A DNA stretch of 58,375 nt from assembly GCA_937974625.1 (NCBI GenBank), contig CALJVJ010000075.1, positions 1 to 58,375 on the forward strand, in the 5' to 3' direction. The stretch is from an uncultured Saprospiraceae bacterium. GTDB taxonomy: Bacteria; Bacteroidota; Bacteroidia; Chitinophagales; Saprospiraceae. Each line of letters starts with the position of its first letter. Within the stretch, counting starts at the first letter, position 1. The position numbers and the translations under genes were made by a program. The notes below the pieces were generated by a model. The model saw only the letters and a program-made list of their open reading frames with translations. It made no database searches and had not been told where the DNA came from. This document shows positions 7,964 through 16,573 of this stretch, one piece after another.

Positions 7964-8638
7964 ATGAAAAAGGTTACATTATTGGTCGCACTTGTTTTTG
8001 GTCTAAATGGCTTATTTGCTCAAGTCAAAGAAGCAAAAAGATTTATGAGTCAAGGACAAAATAATGCGTTAGTAGTTAGTTTACAAAAGTCAGACAAAGA
8101 AGATGTAGAGAAAGAGTGGATGCGAATCGTTAAGCAATTCGGAGGGAAAACCAAAAAAATCTCCAAAACAGGTGAAATTTTTACAGATAACGCAAATATT
8201 CCAGCAATGAGTAGAAATACGGTGGATGTATATGCTTTAATTGAAGAAAGAGGTCCAGATGCAGAATTAGTTGTTTGGTTTGATTTAGGAGGAGCTTTTT
8301 TAGGTTCTGAGATGCATACAACTCGTTTTCCTTATGCAGAGAAATTATTGGGCGATATGTCCTTAAAAGTTTCAGAAGCAGCGATGGAACAAGAATTAGC
8401 AAAACAAGAAGCACAACTCAATAATTTAGCAGAAAAATTAAAAGAGTTACGTGCAGAGAAAGGAGAAATCACGAATGAAATAATGAAATTCGTTGATAAG
8501 ATAACAGAAGCAAAAAATAAAATTGAAGCAGTTGACGCTCAATTCAAATCTACTCAGCAAACGTATTCTGCACAAGAAAAATCAGTAGAGAATGCAAAGA
8601 ACAGATTAAGAACTTATAGAGACGTAGCGAATAAGTAA
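7964..8638 (+). CDS. Secreted coiled-coil protein, paralogue of the protein at 47638
   Basis: I do not recognise a named family. The predicted product is 224 aa from the ATG at 7964; a GTG two codons earlier is less likely because the signal peptide begins MKKVTLL. The signal peptide ends at about residue 20 (GLFAQ). A conserved globular part (about 22-135) starts MSQGQNNALVVS and includes FGGKTKK. It is followed by a long Lys/Glu-rich heptad coiled coil (about 138-222). The globular half is shared in order with the second protein: MSQG-x-NNALVVS, KQF-x-GKTK, VYA, E-L-x-x-W, AEKLL. Both end in coiled coils of different length. Probably periplasmic. A long untranslated leader with repeats precedes it and no operon partner follows. 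Confidence 0.8.
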   Translation: MKKVTLLVALVFGLNGLFAQVKEAKRFMSQGQNNALVVSLQKSDKEDVEKEWMRIVKQFGGKTKKISKTGEIFTDNANIPAMSRNTVDVYALIEERGPDAELVVWFDLGGAFLGSEMHTTRFPYAEKLLGDMSLKVSEAAMEQELAKQEAQLNNLAEKLKELRAEKGEITNEIMKFVDKITEAKNKIEAVDAQFKSTQQTYSAQEKSVENAKNRLRTYRDVANK

Positions 8639-8809
8639 GTATTCATTCCTAGTAGTTTAAACAACCATATTCAAGAGCATAAATGAAAGAGTCCCCTCCT
8701 CTTTTATTTTCTTGAAGTCATCAACTCCCCGAAAGATAGTTGCCTTATACCTAAAGGCATTTTCTCCTGCTATATAAGATTTAAGTCAAAGAAATTTTTA
8801 TTAGTTTTT

Positions 8810-8906
8810 ATTGAATTTGGATTACATCATGTGTAAATCTATAGACGATAAGTACGAATACCTATCGTCTATAAGAAGCACTAGGTTAGATGTAACCTAA
8901 TTCAAT
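8810..8906 (+). other. Structured intergenic element with competing stems
   Basis: An outer imperfect stem (8810-8826 with 8891-8906) encloses a perfect 11-bp hairpin (8840-8850 with 8863-8873). The 3' arm of the outer stem also takes part in a perfect local 7-bp hairpin (8882-8888 with 8893-8899), so the two foldings exclude each other. It lies between a gene stop at 8638 and a terminator at 8918. It could be a small RNA or a 3'-UTR element; no known RNA family is recognised. Nothing else is seen in the 323-bp gap. Confidence 0.4.
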
Positions 8907-8917
8907 CCACAACATGA

Positions 8918-8950
8918 CCCTGAAATGTTTACATTTCAGGGGCTTTTGTT
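8918..8950 (+). terminator. Rho-independent terminator between convergent genes
   Basis: Perfect 11-bp stem (8918-8928 with 8931-8941) with a very short loop, followed by gcttttgttttg on the plus strand. There is no T-run on the minus side, so it serves transcripts coming from 7964 or from the structured element before it. Confidence 0.8.
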
Positions 8951-8961
8951 TTGAGAGAATA

Positions 8962-10596
8962 TTAATTTTTTATAAAAATAGTAGAGAATTGCTTTTGAGC
9001 CGATGTACTTACTTGTAAAAAATAGGTTCCTGCGCCCAAGCTGGAAATATCTACATTACTTTGAAGTGGATTAATAACTTGATAGAACACTTGCTTACCA
9101 AGTATATCAAAAATTTGTAGGTCACTAGCCGATTCTAGGTTCGGTAACGCAAAAATAATTTCATTACTAGCAGGATTTGGATAGACTTTTAAATTGCTCG
9201 AAGTTAATTGAAGGTTTTCATTGCTAGTAGATATTGCTGTACCTATTTCAAAGTTGTCTATACTAAAAAATAGCGGAGTATTAATACCAAAATCTCCTAC
9301 ATCCGTAGAACTCAAGGTAAACTGTAAACTATCCACATTACCCAAGCTTGTTAAGTCCACCCATTGCCAATCATCGACTATATAATCTTCACTATTATCG
9401 TCAAAGCGATAATCGGCTAAATAGAAGTCAACTACTTGGGGGGCTAACTCACCATTAGAATATTTCTGTATTTCTAGTTTGAAAAAGTCAGGGTCATTAC
9501 CATCTTCACCACCAAATTTCTTGGAAAACTGGTTTCCATCTCGAATTACACCATGTGCATAAGTGGTATTTGTAATATAAAATCCATTTACAACTTGGCC
9601 TGCTACATTGTCCCCTAACTTAATCATGGCATTTTGTTGACCAACGGCATAACTAAAGGAATTGACACCAGATGCGGTCTTGGCACTATATAAATTTTCA
9701 AAACCAGCAGTCGTATCATCTCGCATGGTGGAAATCGCCCAACCACCTAACCAAAAGTCATCACTAAAAGTAGTTGGATAAAAGGCATTCCCACTTTGGT
9801 ATCCTGTTTCACCATTCGAACCATTTAAAAAAGCATTAGTCATCAAGTTATTTTCCTCGAAAGTAGAGATATTTTGGTTGGTAGGAATATCAATGGATAG
9901 GCTAGAAATTTTTAAATTATCCATACAGAAAAAAAGCGGTGTATTGATACCAAAGTCTCCTACATCAGTAGAGACCATTGTAAAAAGTAAACTATCTGCA
10001 TTTCCCAAATTAGTTAAATCTACCCATTGCCAATCATTCACAATATAATCCGAACTATCTGCTTCAAAACGAAAATCAGCTAAATAAAACTCGACAACTT
10101 CCGTACTTAATGTTCCTTGATGAAATTTTTGAATTTCTAATTTAAAAAAATCAGGGTCTGTACCTGTTTCGCCGCCAAATTTTTTGGAAAACATATTTCC
10201 ATCTCGGATGACATCATGGGCATAGGTGCTATTGGTAAGGTATAAACCATCGACCACTTTTCCCATATTATCTCCTCCTAAATGAATGACAGCGTTTTGT
10301 TGGCCCACTACATAAGTAGTGGAGGCAAAACCGCCAGCAATTTTTGCGCTATACAAATTTTCAAAACCAGAAGTCGTGTCATCTCTCATAGTAGAAATGG
10401 CCCAACCTCCTAGCCAAAATCCATCACTGAAATTTGTAGGAAACTGAATATCACTGTCTTGAAATACCGTTTGGCCATCACTTCCATTTAAGAAAGTATC
10501 AAGGGGTAAATCAAATCCTTCAAAAGTAGCCAGACTTTGAGAAGAAAGGGAAAGTGTAGAAAAGATAGAAAGGAATACAAAGTAAAATTTTCGCAT
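8962..10596 (-). CDS. Tandem DUF4465 protein with T9SS C-terminal sorting domain, under a B12 riboswitch
   Basis: Exported protein of 544 aa with a signal peptide (1-22). Two DUF4465-type repeats cover about 22-235 and 243-450. They share FWLGGWAISTMRDDTT, GFENLYSAK, QQNA, FSKKFGG, DPDFFKLEIQK, VDLT-x-LGN and VGDFGINTPLFF. A T9SS type A sorting domain follows at about 468-544 (LKVYPNPASNEI, LGAGTYFLQV). The protein is therefore sent to the surface or released by type IX secretion. A cobalamin riboswitch (10763-10939) precedes it on the same strand, so expression should fall when B12 is plentiful. This suggests a role in corrinoid capture. DUF4465-like proteins do occur in Bacteroidota B12 loci, but binding is inferred, not shown. 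No TonB transporter gene is adjacent. Confidence 0.9.
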   Translation of the reverse strand: MRKFYFVFLSIFSTLSLSSQSLATFEGFDLPLDTFLNGSDGQTVFQDSDIQFPTNFSDGFWLGGWAISTMRDDTTSGFENLYSAKIAGGFASTTYVVGQQNAVIHLGGDNMGKVVDGLYLTNSTYAHDVIRDGNMFSKKFGGETGTDPDFFKLEIQKFHQGTLSTEVVEFYLADFRFEADSSDYIVNDWQWVDLTNLGNADSLLFTMVSTDVGDFGINTPLFFCMDNLKISSLSIDIPTNQNISTFEENNLMTNAFLNGSNGETGYQSGNAFYPTTFSDDFWLGGWAISTMRDDTTAGFENLYSAKTASGVNSFSYAVGQQNAMIKLGDNVAGQVVNGFYITNTTYAHGVIRDGNQFSKKFGGEDGNDPDFFKLEIQKYSNGELAPQVVDFYLADYRFDDNSEDYIVDDWQWVDLTSLGNVDSLQFTLSSTDVGDFGINTPLFFSIDNFEIGTAISTSNENLQLTSSNLKVYPNPASNEIIFALPNLESASDLQIFDILGKQVFYQVINPLQSNVDISSLGAGTYFLQVSTSAQKQFSTIFIKN

Positions 10597-10675
10597 AAGA
10601 AACGATTTGGTTAATTAAAAACCGTTTCGGGTAGGATAGAGTATCTCAACAAACAACTTGTTGATTGATTAGTAC

Positions 10676-10702
10676 AAAAAAAACAGTCAAAATATATTTG
10701 AC
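10676..10702 (-). terminator. Hairpin plus U-tract between riboswitch and gene (candidate expression platform)
   Basis: On the minus strand a 6-bp stem with 5-nt loop (10686-10702) is followed almost at once by eight T (complement of 10676-10683). It sits 61 nt after the aptamer and before the start codon, where a B12-dependent terminator would act. A second hairpin (10646-10652 with 10658-10664) lies nearer the gene. The hairpin is short and AT-rich, so the mechanism is uncertain. Confidence 0.5.
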
Positions 10703-10762
10703 GATTAAAGAAGACTAGCCTCCATTCGCTTTTAGTCCCGAAAGCAAAGTGAAAAAATAGTG

Positions 10763-10939
10763 ACTTTGGCAGGTCTTCTGACTTTCTTCCTTTATAGTCG
10801 CCTTCCCATCTTTATAAAACAGTGGCATAAAACTAAAAGTATATGAAGATTACAGCTGCGGGTACAGTTCTTGATTTTCACAAGATTCCCTTTTCGTGCG
10901 GGTGTGTATAAATTTAAAAATACACACAGCAACCAAAAT
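10763..10939 (-). promoter_or_regulatory. Cobalamin (adenosylcobalamin-class) riboswitch aptamer
   Basis: Reading the minus strand, the conserved blocks appear in the canonical order: a variable P2-type stem with GTGTGTA/TACACAC arms, GGGAATC, GTGAAAATC, CCCGCAGCTGTAA, the B12 box GCCACTG (10820-10826), GGGAAGGC (10800-10807), and the closing AGTCAGAAGACCTGCC (10768-10783). Helix P1 forms between 10933-10939 and 10763-10769. The aptamer lies 166 nt upstream of the DUF4465 gene start and is oriented to control it. Confidence 0.95.
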
Positions 10940-11015
10940 CGGTGCAAAAGTATATAAAATTGAAGCTTAATAAGGATTATAAATGAAGTATTTTTATAAT
11001 AAGTTGCTAAACCAA

Positions 11016-12815
11016 TTATTCATCATAAACTTCCACTTTCAAATCATCGACGAAAACAGCTTTCCCACTACCCGCATTCCAAAAATATATTTTGATATGG
11101 TCAAAATCTTCTTTAGGGATGCGCATATCAGACCAATTAGACTGCCACTGTCGTTCTCCTAATTGTCGATGAATGCGAATAATTCGATTTTTTATAACTT
11201 TTTCACCCTTTTCAAAGCGGACAATTAATTGATGCATACTCCAAATACCCCATTCTTTTTGCGGGACATAAAAATCAGCACTGACTCTTATCCATTGGGG
11301 TGCTTGATTTTCAAGATTTACAATAATGGCAGGCGAAAATTCTCGGGATTGTTCTAAATGAAGAGAATAGTTTCCCGATTTTGCCTGTTGAGTCGAATAA
11401 TGAGTAGAATCAGCAAACGATTCAAAAGTATTCAAATAAACTTGTTGAATATTTTTTCTTTCCCCTTGAAAATCTTCTTTGGTATCTAATAACTTTTTAT
11501 CTAAATCAGTTGGGTTAGCATTGCCAAAAATTCGCCAATAATAAGCTTTGGTCATTGCTTCTACTTCAAACCCGTGCCCATGTGCCTGATAGGTTTGAAA
11601 AATATTTAACCAGATACAGAAAGTGGCAAAGCCTAAAGCCAACCATTTTTTCCAATTGATTTGCCAAGCAGCTTCAAAAAAAGCGGACAATGGGAAAAGT
11701 AAAACAGTATAAGACTGTATCAAGGCTCGTTGTCCAAATGCACCACCATAAGCCCAAACATCCCACGCAGAGACGATATAAAAATTGAGTAAAAAGAAAA
11801 TTAGGGAGACCCAGAACAAGGGGCGATACTTTTTATACAAAGGGCGAAAACCGAATAAGGCTAGTAGCATAATTGGGGTATAAACCAACCATCCTTTTCG
11901 ATAGCTAATTAATACGTTTTTAACATGAGGTTTGAACCAACTAAAACCTTGGTCTTCGTAGCTGTAGACTATCCAGTCACCAGAGATAAGTTTCCAGTAG
12001 AATAATTGAATACTACCAACCAAAGCAACGGTAATGACAGCAATTAATAGCTTAGACCAATGTTGTTGAAAGAATTGTAAACGCTGAACCACACTTTCTT
12101 TATTAGTGATACCCCACAAAACAGGAATTAGGAAACAAAGAACATCCGTTGGTCGACTTAAAGCGGCTAATCCAATGCACAATCCAATCCCAATACTCGT
12201 TAAATAGGAGGGTTTTTCGTGCCATTTAATGCTTAGCCAAATTAAGAGCGCAAAGAGCGTAAATAACCAATTATGACCCATTGCACCGTCAATTGCAGTG
12301 TAATTGAGGTAGTTAGTTGAACATGCTACTAAGATTAGGCTAATTCCCGTAACGGTTTCAGAGAAAAAACGACGTAAAATCTTCCGACAAAACCATAATC
12401 CTAAAAACGCAATAAAAATACTCCCCCAACTTATTGCAGCTTGGTAAGGCCAAGAAAAACCATCGGGTGGATAATCACTTATCAAAGCATAGGCATGACC
12501 TAATAAGAAAAATGGGGAATACAAAACAGCCAAACCAATGGAATATTTCATGACATAGTTCCCACTTTTTTCATGTTTGAAGGCTTGATAAAAACCGCTA
12601 GTAGGACTGTATTTTTTAAGAATATCCTCTTTAAAAGCCACTTGGTCTAAATCCTTATAAATTATTCCAGCGGGCAGGTATAAATAATAGCCCATCACAT
12701 CCCAGCTCAAAGTCGCTTCCGTACCTGGTTTTTCCCATTTAGGATACCATAATGCCACCGCCACAATGACCGAACAAGTTACTAAATAAGCGAATAGAGA
12801 AAAATGCTTTTGCAT
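11016..12815 (-). CDS. Polytopic membrane protein, probable GT-C-type glycosyltransferase
   Basis: 599 aa. The first ~410 residues hold about ten hydrophobic spans. These begin with a first span at 8-24 and a loop containing the acidic motif SWDVMGYYLYLPA (about 38-50), which resembles the first-loop Asp region of GT-C enzymes (PMT/ArnT-like). The last ~170 residues are a soluble beta-rich domain, probably periplasmic, with KSGNYSLHLEQ and AVFVDDLKVEVYDE, a jelly-roll-like carbohydrate-binding pattern. GT-C enzymes use polyprenyl-phosphate sugars. Donor and acceptor are unknown, and the assignment rests on topology and the loop motif only. The riboswitch lies downstream of its stop and is not its regulator. 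It is divergent from the nucleoside permease. Confidence 0.6.
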   Translation of the reverse strand: MQKHFSLFAYLVTCSVIVAVALWYPKWEKPGTEATLSWDVMGYYLYLPAGIIYKDLDQVAFKEDILKKYSPTSGFYQAFKHEKSGNYVMKYSIGLAVLYSPFFLLGHAYALISDYPPDGFSWPYQAAISWGSIFIAFLGLWFCRKILRRFFSETVTGISLILVACSTNYLNYTAIDGAMGHNWLFTLFALLIWLSIKWHEKPSYLTSIGIGLCIGLAALSRPTDVLCFLIPVLWGITNKESVVQRLQFFQQHWSKLLIAVITVALVGSIQLFYWKLISGDWIVYSYEDQGFSWFKPHVKNVLISYRKGWLVYTPIMLLALFGFRPLYKKYRPLFWVSLIFFLLNFYIVSAWDVWAYGGAFGQRALIQSYTVLLFPLSAFFEAAWQINWKKWLALGFATFCIWLNIFQTYQAHGHGFEVEAMTKAYYWRIFGNANPTDLDKKLLDTKEDFQGERKNIQQVYLNTFESFADSTHYSTQQAKSGNYSLHLEQSREFSPAIIVNLENQAPQWIRVSADFYVPQKEWGIWSMHQLIVRFEKGEKVIKNRIIRIHRQLGERQWQSNWSDMRIPKEDFDHIKIYFWNAGSGKAVFVDDLKVEVYDE

Positions 12816-13036
12816 AGAGGAGGTTTAGAGGCACAAGTTTAAGGAAAAATTAGCTAATTGACATAAACTTCTGCTAGGGTCAACAACTAGATAGAAAAAT
12901 TATATCTGTTATGTGTTTTCAACTGTGTGGTAAAAATGAGCAAATAGAAATTACAATAATTTAACATCGTCAAGTTAATCAGCAGATGGGAATTTTTCCT
13001 ATCTTTCGCATTCTAATTAATCAAAACAAATTTGCA

Positions 13037-14242
13037 ATGAAGACCAATATTAGAATTCAGTTATCCGTGATGATGTTCCTTCAATTTTTTGTTTGGGGAT
13101 GTTGGTATGCGACTGCAGGGAATTATCTATCTAAAAATTTAGGATATGATGGTGCGGTGATAGGAGGAATATTTAGTACGATTAGTTTGGCGGCTATTAT
13201 TGCTCCGCTGTTTGTGGGTATTATAGCGGACCGTTTTTTTGAAGCGCAGCGGGTTTTAGCAGTAGCTCATATTATTGGTGCAGCGATTCTTTATTATATT
13301 TCATCGGTACAAGATGCAGATACTTTTTATTGGATTTTATTGCTGTATTCTATTTTCTACATGCCAACCTTAGCCTTGACGAATGCTGTTTCTTTTTATC
13401 AAATGTCTAGCCCTGAAAAAGAATTCCCTGGTATTCGGGTATTAGGGACAATCGGATGGATTATAGCTGGATTATTCATCAGTTTTGCAAAATTTGAAGC
13501 GTCGAGCATGCAGTTTGTAATGGCTGCAGGAGCTTCTTTGGTGACAGGTTTATACTGTTTTACCTTACCCAATACACCTTCGGAGAGCAAAGGAGAGCCA
13601 ATAAATATAGGAAAGCTATTAGGCTTAGATGCTCTAAAATTAATGAAGAATCGAAATTTTGCAGTATTGGTATTGAGTTCTTTTTTAGTCTCTATTCCAT
13701 TGAATTTTTATTTCGCTTTCGCAAATAGTTTTCTGAACGAGGCAGGAATGGAATTTGCAGCTGCTAAAATGACCTTAGGACAAGCATCGGAAATTATTTT
13801 CATGCTTCTGATGCCTTTCTTTTTTAGCCGATTAGGTGTAAAGAAAATGATTTTAGTAGGGATTCTAGCATGGATTCTTCGCTACGTTTTATTCGCCTAC
13901 GGGGACAATCAAACCATGGTTTGGATGTTTTATAGTGGAATATTTTTACATGGTATTTGTTATGATTTCTTTTTTGTTACAGGACAGATTTATGTAGATA
14001 ACGAGGCACCAGAAGAAGTACGAGCAAGTGCCCAAGGGTTAATCACTTTAGCTACTTATGGGGTAGGTATGTATCTCGGTGCTATTGTTGCTGGTCAGAT
14101 TGTAAACAAGTATACGATTATGGAAAATGGAGCCGAAGTAGGTCATGATTGGTCTCAGATTTGGATGGTGCCAGCAGGCTTAGCAGTAGTTGTTTTAGTT
14201 CTATTTTTACTATTATTCAAAGAGGAAGAAAGCATAGCATGA
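13037..14242 (+). CDS. Nucleoside permease, NupG-like major facilitator
   Basis: Twelve-span inner-membrane transporter of about 401 aa. The N-terminus IQLSVMMFLQFFVWGCWYAT and the following G-x-YLSKNLGY match the nucleoside:H+ symporter family, as do the MFS loop G-x-IADRFFEAQRVLA (about 60-72) and PGIRVLGTIGWIIAG. ATG 13037 is chosen over the in-frame ATG 51 bp upstream because the family begins here and the upstream part is hydrophilic leader. It overlaps murB by 4 bases (ATGA), so the two are likely translationally coupled. The likely role is nucleoside salvage, in line with deoC elsewhere in the window. Confidence 0.9.
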   Translation: MKTNIRIQLSVMMFLQFFVWGCWYATAGNYLSKNLGYDGAVIGGIFSTISLAAIIAPLFVGIIADRFFEAQRVLAVAHIIGAAILYYISSVQDADTFYWILLLYSIFYMPTLALTNAVSFYQMSSPEKEFPGIRVLGTIGWIIAGLFISFAKFEASSMQFVMAAGASLVTGLYCFTLPNTPSESKGEPINIGKLLGLDALKLMKNRNFAVLVLSSFLVSIPLNFYFAFANSFLNEAGMEFAAAKMTLGQASEIIFMLLMPFFFSRLGVKKMILVGILAWILRYVLFAYGDNQTMVWMFYSGIFLHGICYDFFFVTGQIYVDNEAPEEVRASAQGLITLATYGVGMYLGAIVAGQIVNKYTIMENGAEVGHDWSQIWMVPAGLAVVVLVLFLLLFKEEESIA

Positions 14243-15249
14243 TAATTTTAAAAAACTATTCACTCAAAAATTATAACACCTTTGGCTTAGATGTGAAAGC
14301 CGAATCTTTATTAAAAGTAAATTCAGTTGATGAATTAAAACAAGCTTTAAAATTTACGAAGCAGCCTATTTTTATGTTAGGCGGAGGTAGCAATATGCTA
14401 TTAACACAGGATATTAAAGGGTTGGTGATTAAAAATGAAATTAGAGGGACTGAAGTGATAGAAGAGAAAAAGAATAAGGTTATTCTAAGTGTTGGAGGTG
14501 GTGAAAATTGGCATAAATTGGTACTATGGACGATTGAAAATAATTATGGCGGTATAGAAAACTTATCGTTGATTCCAGGAACAGTTGGCGCTTCGCCCAT
14601 CCAGAATATTGGCGCTTATGGCGTAGAATTGAAAGATGTTTTTATAAAATTAGAAGCCATTAATTTAAAAACAAAGCGAAAAAAGACCTTTGCCAAAAAG
14701 GCTTGTCAATTTGGCTATAGAGAAAGTATTTTTAAAAAGACCTTAAAAGGGGAATATTTTATTACTAAAGTGTTTTTACAGTTGACCAAAAATAAGCACC
14801 AGTTAAACATGAATTATGGTGCGATAAAAACAAGTTTAGCAGAGAAAGGAATTGAGCAACCGACGATTAAGGATATTAGTAATGCCGTCATAGCCATTCG
14901 TTCTAGTAAATTGCCAGACCCTGCTGAATTGGGCAACTCTGGAAGTTTTTTCAAAAACTCAGAAATTCCTCGTGCTCAGTTTGATGCTTTACAAAAGAAA
15001 TTTCCAACAATCGTTTTCTATGAAATGCCAAATGATATGGTAAAAGTGCCAGCAGGATGGTTAATTGAGCAGGATGGTTGGAAAGGAAAAAGGGTAGGCA
15101 ACACAGGTGCACACGCCAAACAAGCATTGGTCTTAGTGAATTATGGCAATGCTACTGGGCAAGAGGTAAAAGCATTGGCTTTTAGAATCATTGATTCAGT
15201 CAAGCAAAAATTTGGAATTCAATTAAGCCCAGAAGTGAATATTATTTAA
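14239..15249 (+). CDS. murB: UDP-N-acetylenolpyruvoylglucosamine reductase
   Basis: FAD enzyme of 336 aa that makes UDP-MurNAc for peptidoglycan. The FAD-binding GGGSNMLL is near residue 47 and GTVGASPIQNIGAYGVE near residue 114. The catalytic serine region is NSGSFFKN and the C-terminal catalytic Glu lies in LSPEV. The N-terminal NTFGLDVKAESLL is typical. The start at 14239 overlaps the permease stop (ATGA). A longer reading frame beginning at 14149 is rejected because its extra 30 residues lie antiphase within the permease and have no counterpart in MurB. It resembles the E. coli-type (type I) MurB. Confidence 0.96.
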   Translation: MIILKNYSLKNYNTFGLDVKAESLLKVNSVDELKQALKFTKQPIFMLGGGSNMLLTQDIKGLVIKNEIRGTEVIEEKKNKVILSVGGGENWHKLVLWTIENNYGGIENLSLIPGTVGASPIQNIGAYGVELKDVFIKLEAINLKTKRKKTFAKKACQFGYRESIFKKTLKGEYFITKVFLQLTKNKHQLNMNYGAIKTSLAEKGIEQPTIKDISNAVIAIRSSKLPDPAELGNSGSFFKNSEIPRAQFDALQKKFPTIVFYEMPNDMVKVPAGWLIEQDGWKGKRVGNTGAHAKQALVLVNYGNATGQEVKALAFRIIDSVKQKFGIQLSPEVNII

Positions 15250-15312
15250 GGATAATAATTAGTTGTGCAAATTATCGAATTCATCATTTACCATTTATCA
15301 TTCACCATTTAA

Positions 15313-16458
15313 TTAGGCTTGATTCAAAATCCCCTCCTTAGCCATCCAAGAATGAATATTATCTTTCTTAATAGCTGCCGCCATTAAACTCGGAAATTGG
15401 TCAGGCGAACACGCAAAAGAAGGTACATCAAAATGACCTAGTTTTCCAGCAACTGAACGGTCAAAAGCAGGCGCACCATCATCATTTAATGCCAATAGGG
15501 TGATAAATTGCGCACCACTCGTTTTGATGCCAGCTACTCTTTTCAATAAAGCATTTTCATTACCCCCTTCAAATAAATCGCTAATTAAAAAGACGATGGT
15601 GTCTGTAGGATTTTGAATTAAATGTTCAGCGTACCCAACCGCTTTATTAATATCCGTCCCGCCACCTAACTGAGTACCGAAAAGTAAGTCTACGGGGTCG
15701 TGTAACTCAGGCGTTAAATCTACGACCGCCGTATCAAAAACAATGATGTGTGTTTTAATAGATTTCAAAGAAGCCAGAATAGCGCCAAATACACCTGCAT
15801 AGACCACAGAGGTAGCCATAGAACCACTTTGGTCGACTAATAAAATAACCTTCCTTAAAGCTTGTCCTTTTTTGCCATAGCCAATAAGAGTTTCAGGAAT
15901 AATGGTCTTTAAGTCTTTTTGGTAATGCTTTAAATTAGCTCGAATGGTTTTATGCCAATCAATTTCTTTGAATTTTGGACGGCGATTTCTAGTGGCTCGA
16001 TTGATGCTGCCAGCAACGGCTTGTCGCATTGGATTGGTCAATTTTTTTTCTAATTCTTCGACGACTTTTCTAACGACTTTTCGAGCGGTTTCTTTCGTTT
16101 TTTGTGGCATCACTTTGGTCAAAGACAATAACGTACTGACCAAATTAACATCAGGTTCAATAGATTCTAGAAACTCAGGTTCGAAGAGCATTTTTTCAAT
16201 ATTCAGCCGCTCAAAAGCATCCTTTTGCATAATTTGAACAACCGACGTAGGAAAATATTTTCGAATATCCCCTAACCAACGATTGATTCTTGGCGAAGAA
16301 CTACCTAGCCCACCTTTGCGCTCATTATCACTGTCATATAGGGCTTCCAGGACGCCGTCTTTCCCTTCTTCTTCTGCACCTAAGCTGACGGTTTGTTCGG
16401 GGTCAGCATGCTTGCCCAATACTAAGCGCCATTTTTTTAATCTATCTTCGTTGGTCAT
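15313..16458 (-). CDS. VWA domain protein (CoxE/YehP-like)
   Basis: 381-aa soluble protein. A von Willebrand A domain lies at about 205-360 with a complete MIDAS: DQSGSM (about 214-219), the GGGTDI threonine, and the later Asp in FLISDLFEGG. The N-terminal half is helical and Lys/Arg-rich (QKTKETARKVVRKVVEELEK). Proteins with this layout are usually encoded with a MoxR-type AAA ATPase and act as metal-dependent adaptors. No such partner is next to it here. It is convergent with murB; 15283-15310 carries imperfect 7-mer repeats of no evident function. Confidence 0.85.
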   Translation of the reverse strand: MTNEDRLKKWRLVLGKHADPEQTVSLGAEEEGKDGVLEALYDSDNERKGGLGSSSPRINRWLGDIRKYFPTSVVQIMQKDAFERLNIEKMLFEPEFLESIEPDVNLVSTLLSLTKVMPQKTKETARKVVRKVVEELEKKLTNPMRQAVAGSINRATRNRRPKFKEIDWHKTIRANLKHYQKDLKTIIPETLIGYGKKGQALRKVILLVDQSGSMATSVVYAGVFGAILASLKSIKTHIIVFDTAVVDLTPELHDPVDLLFGTQLGGGTDINKAVGYAEHLIQNPTDTIVFLISDLFEGGNENALLKRVAGIKTSGAQFITLLALNDDGAPAFDRSVAGKLGHFDVPSFACSPDQFPSLMAAAIKKDNIHSWMAKEGILNQA

Positions 16459-16573
16459 AAAAAGTATATTTTGCAGTCACTGCGATAGAATCATAAAATT
16501 AGCCTAAAATTATTAAACGAATTGCGATATTTTGCGTCTAATCAAAAACTTAAAATTTTCTAAACTTAAAATT

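Noticed and set aside
14149-14238. 30-residue N-terminal extension of murB
   Set aside because: It lies out of phase inside the permease gene and MurB proteins begin at the ATG at 14239.
15283-15310. Imperfect 7-mer tandem repeat resembling atttacc units
   Set aside because: Short and degenerate; common kind of AT-rich intergenic sequence without a structural or coding signal.
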